A DNA stretch of 64,000 bases from Haliotis asinina (GCF_037392515.1 NC_090280.1:60525504-60589503); one strand, 5' to 3'. Counted from the stretch's first letter, positions 12,514 through 24,590 are shown. Program-made: numbers and translations. The notes: a model not told the origin generated them from the letters alone.

Positions 12514-15275
12514 ATGAGATTTACAATAGAAGCTTTGGAGATGCGGATACGTGAAAAATTGAGAACAGCAGCAGTCGTCGATCGCAGCGGGAGAAAAGGA
12601 ACATTCCACGATCTGGCCAGGTACAGTGTTATTTTCTTGAAATAAGCAATAGCATATGTTATTCGTAATGTTTAACGTAAATAAGTAACTACTACAATAC
12701 ATATGAAATTTTAGACTTGATGGACCTCGGTAAACACATGCGTGTCGAATTCGTAGCAAGAGAGATGTATGGCTTCCTTCACTCAGCACTCTGTTAATTC
12801 AAGAACTCAATATTGCTGTGATTTGGATCAGCTCACACACACGATAAAGATGGTTCAATGTGCCAATGAATGAAAAATTATCTTTGCAAGAAAAAAATAA
12901 ATCACAAGTATCTCTAGTATATTATTGCTAATGGGGAGTAGTGCACTTTACCGGGCGCGCTTTTTCCGATTTTTTACGTTGTGCTGGCGGGGCTCGAACG
13001 CTCTCAGCAGAGGTCGTGGGATTCCAACTGGCGCTAATTGCTAATTAGACTAATTAGCGGACACGCTACCTCGGGACCACCGGTGCGATCACAGTTAGTT
13101 AGTGCTCGTTTAACGGGTCATTACCCCACTAGCTCTGCGCATGCGCAGTGAATGAAAACAAACTATTATAGTTTGTTTTCATTTACTGCGCATGCGCAGA
13201 GCTTGGCCCCGCCTACCCATTCATCAAAGCGAGAAGCCACACCTAGGCATTGTTTTCAAGATGTTGTGCAGCCAATCCAGCGAAGCTATGATGACGTTTA
13301 TCGTTTGACTTTGGATTCGTGGGTGGATATATGGATATAATCGCATCTAAGGTAAGCCAACCCTAACCTTTACTCACTAACCCTAAGGATCTAGAAGGGG
13401 GGGTCCCTAACCCTAAGGATCTAGAAGGGGGGTCCCTAACCCTAAGGATCTAGAAGGGGGGTCCCTAACCCTAAGGATCTAGAAGGGGGGCCCTAACCCT
13501 AAGGATCTAGAATGGGGGGTCCCTAACCCTAAGGATCTAGAAGGGGGGCCCTAACCCTAAGGATACATCAGCGCGGTAAAGTGAGACAGTTCAGTAGCTC
13601 TACATCGCGCTATCACTATAGCGCGCTCATTAGCGAGCGCTCAGCAGTCCCGGGTCGCGCGCCCGGTAAACTGCACTCTAGCCTTGCTAATGTGCTTGTT
13701 ACGACTCAAAATAACTTCAAACGTATTTATAAATACGAATATTTATTTAAGAAATCCTTTTCATACTGCTTTTGATATTTGCACGTTTGAAAACAATGTA
13801 GTCGGGGATAGTGTGTCATTTTGCATTTATAGGTTAGGGATTCTCTGACCAGATTTGGTGCATTGTTTGAGTGAATATTATTATATTATTGATTTATGAG
13901 ATAATTTAGATTTGCCATCTGATGTAAGTAGTGTTATGTTTGTCATATCAAGATTTAACGAACTCTGAATGAAGAAATGTGGATTGTGTTAGTCCCACAG
14001 AAAAGGTTACAAAGAGTTTTTGATATAAAGAATATATGGGTATACAATGATGGATTGCCAACCCTAAATAGTATATGAATTTGCTGACCTGGATTCTTTT
14101 CATCTAGCATATTCAACACTTTGCAAATTGATATTTATTCTTTTTATCCGACACTTTATTGTTATCAAGAGTGCAATATGACAAGTTCCTGACTTTTTTT
14201 TAATCGATGCATTTCTACGTTTCCAGCATAAAGGAGGGCAGTGTTGGAAAAACTGAAGAAGGCAGCCAGGACCAACTCATTTTGACATACAAAAGGTATG
14301 TATAACCTGAACCGTCCAGTACATAATGTACGTACAACATAACCAAATAATGTAAATCCAAGGAATCAGTAAAAATGCATGGCGCATGTCACTATTCTTG
14401 TAACCTCCAACTGGAAACATGTTTCACTTATAGTTATGCATCATGCACATGTCTCCTTTCAGAAGCTTTTTGATGGGTTGAACAAGATGGATCACTTAAG
14501 AAGGTGTGGGGAAAGCAGAGGCCCACGGCTTGTAGGCAAAGAACGGCAAAAAGTTCAGAGTAAGTAATCATATTCTAGTCATTTTACATCTTGGAGAGAT
14601 TAAAAAATTTAAGGAAATCTTTAAAATATCAAGTTAATATGGATTCTTTTTATGTACATTAAAGGAATTTCAAAATGAACACTGTTGAAAAAGTGCAATG
14701 TATCCTTTGAAAAATACAGCTTAAAAAGTTTTAAATATCATGCAGCACATTATGCTGCAGCGTATGCTTGTGACCCCATATTCATAGCTTGTCTGCCTGA
14801 ATGACTCCACATTATTGGAAAACATGTCTTTTCACAATAACGAATAAATCGTAGTTTTATACTCATAATGTGCATTGTAAGTAACATTCAGAAACTATGG
14901 CTTTCAAAGGCGAATTTCTTCATGTCCCTGCACTCTATCATATATCAATAAGCTGTTCCGTGATTGAAACTTTTGATGTCAAATGCTCAGTTTATACTTT
15001 TTGATCTCTTCGCTTATCGGACATGGGGTTCAGTGTATTTCACCTCAAGCAATGTTTGACAGTTTTCTTTTCTCTAGCCATGGATATCGTAGACGAATGC
15101 TTGTTTGTACTGATAGTTTGTTTTCTAAATTTCAGAAGCTGGAAAGCAGGAAGGCTGTGAAACGATTGACTGGCCGGAGGAGAAGAAGCACACAGTTCTT
15201 CCTCTCTTGGGGAAAGCGCTAACATTTTTCAAACTAGGAAGCCAAGTCATATGGGCTGGTCTACAGTGTGTTTAA
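12514..15275 (+). CDS. candidate multi-exon gene, unknown product
   Basis: Splice-flanked open blocks lie at 12514-12620 (ATG, MRFTIEALEMRIREK), 14227-14295, 14463-14559 and 15136-15275. Exon 1 joins exon 2 in phase, and exon 3 joins exon 4 in phase (ending ...WAGLQCV). Exon 2 to exon 3 does not keep the frame that is open in exon 3; in the phased frame it stops after six codons. The locus may therefore be a decayed gene, a gene with an exon I missed, or two transcripts. The first intron hosts the 751-bp element at 12933. The predicted peptides are basic and charged with no domain I recognise. It starts head-to-head with the gene at 11390-12212. Confidence 0.3.
13131..13203. repeat. near-perfect palindrome with 35-bp arms
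   Basis: Arms 13131-13165 and 13169-13203 pair with one mismatch around a 3-nt centre. Each arm begins 'agctctgcgcatgcgcag'. It should extrude as a stable cruciform or hairpin. Confidence 0.92.
13356..13563. repeat. telomere-like minisatellite (CCCTAA-containing)
   Basis: Six to seven units of about 29-30 bp, each containing 'ccctaaccctaa' followed by 'ggatctagaagggggg'. CCCTAA is the complement of the animal telomere repeat TTAGGG. The array lies inside the element at 12933-13683. Confidence 0.9.
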
Positions 15276-15489
15276 GAAAAATATTCTGTACTCACTGCTA
15301 ATTATTCCCTTGCTTTTGTTTCATTTACTAACTTGAATATTCCGAATATTATTTGTTTACAAACATATTCTTGAATATAAATAAACTTTTAATGAATTTG
15401 TGTTGTATTCTTTTGTTTGTCATCCTGAAGCCTTTTACCATTATGCAGTTGTATAAAATACCTGATTTGCTACATGTGAGACATGAAAC

Positions 15490-15882
15490 AACATGTTTTC
15501 CGGAGGACCGGGTAAAGGGCCGACACGAGCAAGTTTCAGTTCATGGAAACTAGGTATTAAACTAGGTTGGAAACTACAACACGGAAACCGGGTTGAAACC
15601 TACAGTAAACTCATACATGGAAACCGGGTTGAAACCTGCAATAAACTTATACATGGAAACCAGGTTGAAACCTACCATAAACTCGTACATGGAAACCAAC
15701 TGGATCCCGCTTGGAGGAGTGGGTAATGAAACGAACTGGAAACCATCCTGAAATGGTGCAGTTTCAGTTGCATGGAAACCACAATGAAACTATAGGAAAC
15801 TCCCTGGAAACCAACTGGAAATGTTGGTTTCCATGACGTTTCTTCCCGGTTTCAGTGTTCCGGAAACCAGCTTATTTTTGCT
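15490..15882. repeat. GGAAACCA-rich subterminal array, right end
   Basis: A repeat of about 38-40 bp containing 'catggaaaccgggttgaaac' occurs several times and then decays into 'tggaaaccaac' words. It is the inverted counterpart of the array at 10675-11130. Confidence 0.8.
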
Positions 15883-15885
15883 GTG

Positions 15886-16050
15886 TGTGTGTGGAGTAGT
15901 GTTGTGTGATGTGCTGTTGTGTGTGGAGTAGTGTTGTGTGATGTGCTGTTGTGTGTGGAGTAGTGTTGTGTGATGTGCTGTTGTGTGTAGAGTAGTGTTG
16001 TGTGATGTGCTGTTGTGTGTAGAGTAGTGTTGTGTGATGTGCTGTTGTGG
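15886..16050. repeat. 30-bp minisatellite, right block
   Basis: Five or more copies of the same 30-bp unit found at 10515-10657, in the same orientation, grading into degenerate GTG-rich DNA up to about 16190. Confidence 0.9.
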
Positions 16051-17452
16051 TGAGTAATGTGGTTTGCACTTGCGTGAAGTGCGGTGAGCAGCTTGTGTGG
16101 CGTTGAATGGTGTGCGGCTGTGTGGTGTAGTGTGGAGTGGAGCACAACTGTGTGGCATAGTGTGTTGTGGTGCACACCTGGACTGGTGACACCCGGTGTT
16201 ATTACATATGTTCAGTGGTCCCATCATATAATGCTCACAGCTATTTGCCCTTCACACCATGTGAAATATTTGTGATGACTGTGTTTGCATTTTATCCAGG
16301 TAATTCGTTTCAGTGGATATGTTAAAACATTCTCTAAAGGTCGTCCGAAATTCTTCCGTGATCGGGATCAAACTGTATTCATCTCCCCGGGAAAGGGCGT
16401 GTGAATGGCAATACCTGTAAATTTGGTAACGGTAGTAACAAACCTGTGTTTGGTTGAATAATGTAGTGAGACTGACAAGAAGGACTTTACATTGCGTTGT
16501 GTTGAGAGGGAGTGTGTGCTTAGTGTGTGTGGTAGTGCCGCACTCAGCACTATTTCAGCCATATGACGGCGGTTTGTACATAATCAAGCCTGGATAGGAC
16601 AATCCAGTGAACGCCGCCATGAGCATTGATGCACGCAATTGGTTACGGTGACGAGGGTCAACCAAATAAGCGAGTCTATGATTTTCAGTGATTTACGATT
16701 TCAGTCTAGAATCTCTGAACTGATTTGCGTGATTAGCAATACAAATAATGTTTTCATACGGACTCCTTTAACAGCGAGTTCCTAACTTTTCTAGGCCTCC
16801 CAAACTCGTTTGGTGATGATCTCGTCAATAAACAATGTGTTCACGTTAGAGATCGATGAGGTAAGAATGGAATACAACTTTGGACAGGAAAAGGTTTAAT
16901 CAAACACCTGAACGACGTAACAAGGGAGGTAAATCTTGTAAGCATGAGATATTTCAGTCGTGACCAACACGTTATTCCGGGACAAGGCGAACAGCGACTC
17001 TTGCCCCTCAAGAAAGATTTCAAATCTCCATTCCTGTTTGATTCGAATGGCACTCGTTCATGGCGTTACTGTTTCTGTGTTTATGTATTCACTCCAAAGA
17101 ATCAAACCTCGTTAATGCAACTAAAATAAGGAGAGAAAAGTTTGTTCAAGACATATTCTAGCGCAATTATAACCAGCTGTTAACCTTATATTTCCAAATG
17201 TATATTACTGAATAGGGTTTACAAATAGGGTTTATATTGAATATGCAAATAATATATTTAATCAATCTGCATTAAATCCCAATGGGGATACTCAAAAACG
17301 TTTCTGAAACTGTACATTCATGTAGCCTTGCTGGAATACCCCTGGTGGAATTTTAAAATGGATACGCTAAAAATGAATGACCCCCAAACAGTTAGACTAA
17401 AATATCCCTAGAGATGTGAAATATAAGCCCAAGATTGAAGTTGAATATATAC

Positions 17453-17455
<3 letters not shown>
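16051..17455. other. non-coding stretch with a SINE fragment
   Basis: It begins with degenerate minisatellite and contains a family-A SINE fragment at 16560. No gene was recognised. Confidence 0.5.
16560..16680 (-). mobile_element. SINE family A fragment
   Basis: 'gacggcggtttgtacataat' followed by 'gacaatccagtgaacgcc' and 'atgagcattgatg' is the reverse-complement 3' half of family A. The 5' half is missing. Confidence 0.7.
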
Positions 17456-17483
<28 letters not shown>

Positions 17484-17680
17484 TGTATGTATGTATGTAT
17501 GTATGTATGTATGTATGTATGTATGTATGTATGTATGTATGTATGTATGTATGTATGTATGCATGCATGCATGCATGTGTGTGTGTGTGTGTGTGAGTGT
17601 GCGTGTGTATATATGTATGGATATATATATATATATATATATAGATGGAGATGGAGATTTTATATATATATATATATATA
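17456..17680. repeat. compound microsatellite (GTAT)n / (GCAT)n / (GT)n / (TA)n
   Basis: About 28 tandem GTAT units run into GCAT, GT and TA tracts. It generates repetitive YVCM/IHTY reading frames without coding meaning. Confidence 0.97.
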
Positions 17681-18004
17681 TAATTGTTTTCATAATATAA
17701 GCGATTTATTACCGTATTTCCTGAAAATTATTGTGAGCCGCATGTACAATCTCCAGCACACGCCCGCAAGATCGTCACATGTACACCCAGCTGGACCCGT
17801 GACAGCCGTTATGTAAACAAAACAGTTCGGTTAGCGGCGTTCACTATGACGATAACTATTTTTCATGATTCTTTAACATCACATAATGCCAAAATCGGTT
17901 TTTATGAAACCACGGCAATCATTTCGCACATGATCAGAATCGAGAAGGGACCTTACCCAGTATGTCATATCACGTGTCTGGAATGCGAAGGGAAAGTGTG
18001 AGTG

Positions 18005-18160
18005 AGGTTAGTTTAATGCCGCTTCAAGCAATATCACGGCTGGGGCTCACCAGAAATGGGCTTCACTCAGTGTACCCATGTGGGGAATCGAACCCGGATC
18101 TTCAGCATGATTAGCAAACGCTTTAACCACTTGGATACCCCACCGACGAAGGAAGCTGGC
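18005..18160 (-). mobile_element. tRNA-related SINE, family B
   Basis: On the minus strand the head 'ggtatccaagtggttaaagc' is followed by box B 'gggttcgattcccc', then 'agcccatttctggtgagccc' and an 'aaactaacctcactcac' tail. It is the best preserved family-B copy here. Confidence 0.82.
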
Positions 18161-20771
18161 GATGGAGATTATATATTTAATGAATCTATGTTGGACTGGC
18201 TCGTTGTGAGATTCGAATCCATGAACGGATGGTGAAGTACAGTCAAGATGTAAACAAACAAATACCATCACACACAAAACCACGTGACTGTCCCATACAC
18301 ATAGGCGTTCTTAAGGAAGCTACATCTGGATTAACCTGTTGTGTTTCCTTTTAACTGTATGAGTGAGAATGTTAAACCAACTCAACAGGCTGAACTGAAA
18401 GGCAAGGTTACTTAACGAAATAGCTGAGGCTGGTTGGTAAGTACGAGCAAAGTTAGGTTAGAAATACAGATGGATTGATTGTATAGCAGTAATAAATCTG
18501 ATACTACAACTTTCACGCATGTGTATTGCTTCACAAGTTTGTCAAATACCGCAACATGTCTGCAAAACCACCGCGTGCTAGCTGTCTGGTGATGTACATT
18601 TTCTTGCCTGTAATTTGTACCAGGCCATGATACCATGACATATGTAAATCCGCTGCAGACACTATGCTCTATACACACAGTCTATGCCGTCAGTGAATGT
18701 AGTAACCACTGGCCTGTCACATATGGAAGTATAACCTCAGTGGAGTAATGAAAATAAGTGACAACCTTTGTGAGTTACGCTGTTTATCATTCTACCATGA
18801 CTTCAGTACATACTCGATTGTGATTGGTTAATTAAGTAAAATCGTGCTGCAGTCCTCTGATTTTTCTATGTACACTATATACTTTCCTAAGGTCTATAAG
18901 CGCAGTTATTGTAGAATAGAGCTAAACGTACCGTGTTGGAAAGTCAAAGGTATATTACGAAATTCTAATAGCTCCAAATTTGATTTAAGACCGAATTCCA
19001 CAATACTGAAGGCTGTGGATAATTTGATGATCCTCACGTAGTTTAAAGTCCATACAGAATAAATTAGCCTTCAAACAAGGTAAGGACATAAACAAAGTCC
19101 GCATCAGTATCAACACAGACAGGACTTCCGCAAGGATGTGTTCTACTTCCCTTGCATTTCAACACGACCTACTTACTTCTGTGTTCGCACATTTAGGGAG
19201 ATACATATGGTGATGTAGTGTGGGAAATGGTGTTGTTTGTTGGACATACTCCTAGCCGGGGTTACATACTTGGAAAAGTCACTCAACCAAAAGACAAACA
19301 GGTATGTGTGCAGTTGTCCTGAAACATAAACAGAAAGAGAAGTGGGGAGTTTGCCTGAAGATCTTTTAAATCGACTTATGTTGGATGCTTGTGGCGATAG
19401 TGACAGGGACATCTTCTCTGTAAACCAAAACAACTAGTTATTAACGTAATCTCATACAGAATATTGCTAGCTGAGTGATGAATGTTCTTATAGCGAATAA
19501 GGGATACCATATGTAAAGATAGGCAGGTAGCCTTCTATTTTCACAACAACACTAAGAACACTTTGACATTTTCGAAGTTTATAAAATTATAAATATTATA
19601 ATACTTTATGAATAATCAAATAACTTCTTTATTTTATCATAATGTTTTGGTATGGCTTCTTACACTGTTGTCAAGCTAAAAAGTAACAATGAAGTGTTAT
19701 TCATGAAGCATTACAATTTTCCTAAAATAATGCTCAATTCATTATCAGCAGATTTCATGCTGAATTGTTTACAAAATTTAGGAAAATTTAGGCTGTTCAG
19801 CTTGACCTTAGCTACTCTACATGTGTATGACCCGGGAGGTCAAATGGTACAAACGACCGGTCGAGTTAACTTTATTAAATAGGGAATCTGTTAATGTTGC
19901 GTTGGTGCGAAACATGCATACATGTACATGGATTCGTTACAGAAATATTCGAAATTGGACCAGACACTACGCACTGGATCTACGCATCGGGGGCTCCGCA
20001 AACGTTTAGTATGTTGTCTGTATTTATAACGATGTCTGATATCGACACTTTGTCGCTTCGGACTAGGGACAGCTGGTTGTATCATCTATTTAGTAATGAT
20101 ATGTACCTTGTAAAATTTGAAGTAACATTTCATGGATTTGAGTACGCTGAGCCTGATATTATGACTTGAGTCCTAAAGACTGCATTGATAAATACACATA
20201 TGGAGCAATCTTCTGTGTCTAAAATTGGTGAATTCCTGATTTGACATTTTCACCAGTGGTTGTGCGTGACTCAAAACATGCCCAAGGCAGACAATTAGGT
20301 GAAGCACACATGAACGTGGAAGCACAAATGCCATCTGACCTGTGAAGATCCTGGTTATGAGGTCAGACTTGCTGGTTTTGTTGATACATATTATCCTATC
20401 ACGACTGAGCAGATCGTAACTGATGACCACGAACTCGATTAAACTGTCAGAAACTGCTGAGTGCGGGATAAAACAACAACAGCAAACAAAACAAGCTGTT
20501 TTTAACCGTGGCCTTAGTGTAACCGAAATACCTCAATGCGTGTTTGCATTGCCAAACACGGTTGGGCCGAAGTAAATAGGACTTAATGGTGACTTCCAGT
20601 TATCCGAAGTTAGACATAACTTAAAATAATCAGTAAAGACGGAATGTACAGACCAAGATTTTACTTAGAGGCAACCTTTGGTTCGATACAGTCAACTTCG
20701 ACACAACAGTTTATGAATGTGGAAAAGGGTTTTGTCACTTCAGTTAGACTGTATCTTTCTTTGGTTGCAGG
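18161..20771. other. non-coding stretch upstream of the CARD-like gene
   Basis: Several open frames of 60-90 codons occur (for example 19894-20169), but none has recognisable similarity or convincing splice context. The 3' end provides a good acceptor (ttggttgcag) at about 20770, so an upstream exon of the gene at 20790 may lie here unseen. Confidence 0.45.
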
Positions 20772-20789
20772 TGCTCGCTAACCAACACA

Positions 20790-23210
20790 ATGGTGCAACA
20801 GGTGTGTGCCATGTGTAGGCTGATGGCTGAAGTAAAAATTATGCCAATTGTGGAATCACTGAATGACTTCGGCTGCTTATCGGAGGATTTCTACCAAGAC
20901 CTCAAGAAGCCATCTGTATCGACAAGAATTAAATGGCGGGGACTCTTAAGAAAGATAAACTCAAACCAACAGAGGCTAGCCAGGATGATTTTTGTCCAAC
21001 TAATTCAGAGAGTTAATTCTGAGATTGCAGACGAACTTGAAAAGATCAGTCAAATCTGCTGCCTGTGTGGTCTTATTGACAATACCTCAGCTGGTGATAC
21101 ACAGGACGATCAAATTAAATTTATGTCACTCCAGTTTCCGAAAACAATTCACACTTGGGAACCTCTTCGGAGGTCAAAATCCCTGGATATTCTGATCGAA
21201 TATTCATGTTCTAGCTTGGAGGGCAAGCCTGTAGACAAACTTCAGACTCAGGCCGATCAAGATCATGGTGCAGGATATATTAAGGCCATTTATCAGAGGT
21301 CAGGGTTCAGGTATGAAGATTCTAAAAAAGATTCCCTCAAAAGTAAGCAGTCAACAAAAGCCCCCGAATATCACCATGAACAGGTGAACCCATACACTGA
21401 CTCTTTCAGTAAACATGACGTGGCCTCACTCATGAAAGTCGAGAAAAACGAAGCTTCCACTGGGGACAGAAGATCGGATAATGATGATGATGACGACAAT
21501 GACGACGACGACAACGACGATGATGAAGATGATGATGGCGATGGCGATGGCGATGCTGATACTGATGCTGATGCTGATTCAAATGGCGATGCTGAGGTTG
21601 ATGCTGATGCTGATGCTGATGCTGATGCTGAAGCGGATGCTGTTATTGTTGTTGATCAAGAAGGTTATGTTGATGCACCCGAGAGGCTATTTAAGTCAGA
21701 CCTCATCGTTGACACATCGGACGGTCCTGCTGGAGCCACTCAACAACCCATATCATCTGTAGATGCAGAAGGTTCCTTCTTAGAGAAGACACCCATACTA
21801 CACGGACAGACCGTCCAGGAACGTGTTGGAGAAGTGAGTCACATTCCATCTGAAGAGGTGTGCGGTTCTGACGATCTGCAGGTGCTTGCCTCCGAGGAGC
21901 AGGTATCACAGGATACGAGCAGGGTTCTCACAACCCATGTCGGTAGGTACAAAGAACAGTTTAAACAGTTTATTGTTAATTTTCAAACACACCTCTGCAT
22001 CCTTCTTGTATGAATTTAAAGTCACATTAAAATCAAACACATATGAGCTTAATTATACGCTTATTTACACACCGAAGTTTCAGTTTTGAAAACATATGTG
22101 ATTTCTTAAAAAACTGGACCTGTTAAGCCGAGTAATGTTTCCTCAACATGAAAGAGAAGATTCAATATGGAAGTGTGACAAGGAAAATATTTTCTTTTCT
22201 GTCCTACACGAAATTTTATGATGACACATGCCTCCTGATTCCTACTACATATCTTAGAACTTTAATGATGAAATAGCCGTATGTGGTGTTCAATTTTTTG
22301 GTTTCATCTGTGTCAAGCCTATTCACTCCCTTGGTCAAGTAACTGGAAAATTGGTGAAGTGCATCACACTCGCAATGTATATAATGTGGATGTTTCGAAT
22401 TTCTGGTTATCTCGACCACACCTTGTATTTAATTCACTTGTTGGGTGTCTCGAACCCGTGATAATTTATGTTGTATTCAGGTGTTAAAATGTTCGACATT
22501 AAGTAGTTCAACCTTTCTCAGTCACATTTGTTTTGACTATTACAGGTAGACATACTCAGAAATCTTCACCAGTTCAGACGCAGGTGAGATCAGAGCGGTG
22601 TTTAATTTATGCAAAACTTGTTCACGGTGTTTCTATAATATTAAAGTCAAATTTCAGCATGAGATAAAGATTCATATAGATTTGGAAAACACATGTGGAA
22701 TTAATGTAGTAATTAATTTCTCAATATCTGTTATATACTGTATATTTCACATTTAGTGTTTCATTACAGTGGAAGCTGTCTAAACCGGCACTCATTTGGA
22801 CTGAAGGAAAAATCCGATTTAAACAATGTGCTGGATTGTAAAGTTGAAGATAAACGTAGAAGCCACGGATTGGACTGAGATTTTATGCCGTTGTCGACAA
22901 CTTGCAGGATTGGACAGATGTTGGTTTTGACGGCTTCCACTGTATACAATACACACGCGGTGTTTTCCTTACCATTTCAAAATTGTTTACATTTTCCATG
23001 CACATTACAATTTTGTATTAGTATTAAAGGATTTAATTACCCTTTTTTCAGACACTGCTTCCAATTCCAGCGAGGTCGCTTGTTTGGGTATTTCAAGCCT
23101 TGCTGGTGCTAACCGCCGTCGTAGCTGTGATGCATGTATTGCCGACTGGACTCCTGCTGGCTGTTATAGCACTGGTATGCATACAGATCTACATCCGAGG
23201 GAATGGCTAG
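20790..23210 (+). CDS. acidic tail-anchored protein with CARD-like N-terminus (MAVS-like architecture)
   Basis: Three coding exons fit GT-AG sites and phase exactly: 20790-21942 (donor g|gtaggt), 22546-22583 (acceptor attacag, donor cag|gtgaga) and 23052-23210 (acceptor ttttttcag, stop TAG), giving about 449 residues. Residues 10-88 are predicted helical with the spacing of a death-fold/CARD domain, bounded by Cys pairs (C6/C9 and C90/C91/C93). Residues 230-284 are an Asp/Ala-rich acidic run encoded by GAT/GAC repeats. Exon 3 encodes a long hydrophobic segment (about 407-445) ending IYIRGNG, a C-terminal anchor. CARD plus acidic linker plus tail anchor is the layout of MAVS, the mitochondrial RLR adaptor, but the sequence match is only architectural. 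The frame is open upstream to an acceptor at about 20770, so a further 5' exon is possible. The second intron carries a MITE. Confidence 0.55.
22767..22942. mobile_element. 176-bp MITE, Tigger/pogo-like
   Basis: The terminal inverted repeats start 'cagtggaagctgtctaaacc' on the left and 'cagtggaagccgtcaaaacc' on the right, read inward. TA dinucleotides flank it at 22765-22766 and 22943-22944. It is non-coding and lies inside the second intron of the CARD-like gene. Confidence 0.8.
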
Positions 23211-23280
23211 AGAACAGGGACCATGATCATCTACGGCTTTGATGAATATGCAGATCGTTTCTTAACTGCAACATGCTTTG

Positions 23281-23440
23281 TTGAGTGAGTGAGTAAATGA
23301 GTGAGTGAGTTTAGTTTGGTTTTACGCCGCAGCGATATTCCAGCTATATGGCGGCTGTCTGTAAATAATCAGTGATCAAAACCATGAGCATGGATCCACG
23401 AAATTGGGAAACGATGACTCCCCTTTTCGGTTGATAAAGA
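23281..23440 (-). mobile_element. SINE family A fragment
   Basis: 'tgagtgagtttagtttggtt' then 'ttacgccgcagcgatattcc' and 'atggcggctgtctgtaaata' is the reverse-complement 3' half of family A, running out in degenerate sequence near 23440. Confidence 0.85.
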
Positions 23441-24588
23441 GACAAATGAATTTAGAGGAATGTGTTAATCAAATCTGTAACCTGGGTTTATCACTGCAGT
23501 GGTAGTATTATGATGCATAAGTGTGACATTTACTTTACATGTAAAGTCAAAAGTGTAGCGTTCACATAATAAGTAGGGGTACAAAGCGTCTAAGTCACTG
23601 TTAATGTCTCACATGGTGTTTGTGCTGGGCAAATACAGACCAAGGGAGATAATTCCTTCATGCATGAGTACTTTTGTTTTTTCAGATGACTTTCATGTTC
23701 TGTAAGTTAAATATAATTGCCTTGCTTGTAATTTTCTATGTTGATAAGAAAATAACATGTATCGATTACGAATAAATGTATGTCTTTGTTGTGCTTATCA
23801 TTTTGAATCGGTTTCAACAATTTGGATATAGAATATATCCGTTTACACTCAAGTGTATTTGAAAGTACTTCACTTCACATCCTCCGTTGTCCAATGGAAA
23901 GGCATGCCGTCATAACCGATAGATAGTGATTTGTGGTACTTGATGTCACCCTGCCTGTAGCTCAGCAGTCATCGGATGATCTAAGTACTGAGTGTGTCGG
24001 AGCCATTTCTGACCGTAATGTTTATGGGATAGCACGATAATACAGATGTTTGTAATGTGTTGATAATACAGATGTTTGATAATACAGCCGTAAGTTGATA
24101 ATATACAGATGTTTGATAATACAGTCGTAAGTTAAGAATACAGTGATAAAACACATACCCGATGATATGTTTTCACATAGGACATTATCATAAAGTAAGT
24201 TTAATAGCGAACTAAAATGTTGTTCGTTATAACGCTAGTTTTCGTATATATGTGGTAATATGAAAGAAAATGTGCGATAAATCAAAAAGATATTTCGCAA
24301 GATGATCTTTAACAGTTACAACAACAAATGTCAATACAACCGCTCAACTGTAAACAGCTGGTGGATACAATATTCTCATCGCTATAGAATCAAAGGGAAA
24401 CAACCATGGATAGCTCAATGGTACGAGCGGTTGTGTTTTACTTTCCCTTTGCCATCACCAGATGCCGATATGAGTCTATTAAAATTCAGTATTTACAACT
24501 AGGTTTAATAAACGATCGACGCCCTCAAAATAGATGTAAAATAAATTCGGGTATTTTATACACAATATTTACATATTCATGCAATATA
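23441..24588. other. non-coding stretch with a short tandem repeat
   Basis: No gene was recognised. Between about 24035 and 24140, words of the form 'gataatacagatgttt' and 'taatacagtcgtaagtt' repeat two to four times. Confidence 0.5.
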
Positions 24589-24590
24589 TA

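Larger units (their letters stand above)
12933..13683. mobile_element. 751-bp non-autonomous DNA element with 8-bp target duplication
   Basis: Perfect 8-bp duplications 'ttgctaat' flank it at 12925-12932 and 13684-13691. The termini are inverted repeats of about 27 bp sharing 'ttaccgggcgcgc'. Inside are a tRNA-like stretch on the minus strand (about 12975-13085, box-B-like 'gttcgagcc'), a 35-bp-arm palindrome at 13131-13203 and a telomere-like minisatellite at 13356-13563. There is no coding capacity. An 8-bp duplication fits hAT-like or Merlin-like elements, and the GG-starting ends favour the latter weakly. Confidence 0.75.
10658..15882. mobile_element. candidate unclassified element with TGGTTTCC-rich inverted ends
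   Basis: The left end reads 'caaaaatgacttggtttcc' and the right end, reversed, reads 'caaaaataagctggtttcc'. Inside each end are many 'ttggtttcca' words, and both share an 'atccagttggtttccat' block in opposite orientation, so the ends form diverged inverted repeats of about 400 bp. The segment interrupts a minisatellite that continues on both sides. It encloses the two candidate genes at 11390-12212 and 12514-15275. No transposase was recognised and the exact ends and target duplication are uncertain. It could instead be a host segment flanked by related satellite blocks. Confidence 0.45.

Noticed and set aside
12975-13085. Possible tRNA gene on the minus strand
   Set aside because: It has box-A/B-like words but no complete cloverleaf that I can draw, and it lies inside a transposable element.
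15790-16227. HNTTPHTTAHH-type repetitive open frames on the minus strand
   Set aside because: They come from the 30-bp minisatellite in three overlapping frames; a real gene would not be open in all three.
17397-17816. MYVCMYVC and THIHTYIH frames
   Set aside because: These are generated by the GTAT microsatellite.
19894-20169. 91-codon open frame upstream of the CARD-like gene
   Set aside because: It starts with ATG and has normal composition, but no recognised family, splice context or repeat; chance is the simpler reading.
21481-21762. Met/Leu-rich frame overlapping the acidic region
   Set aside because: It is a frame shadow of the GAT/GAC repeats in the CARD-like gene.
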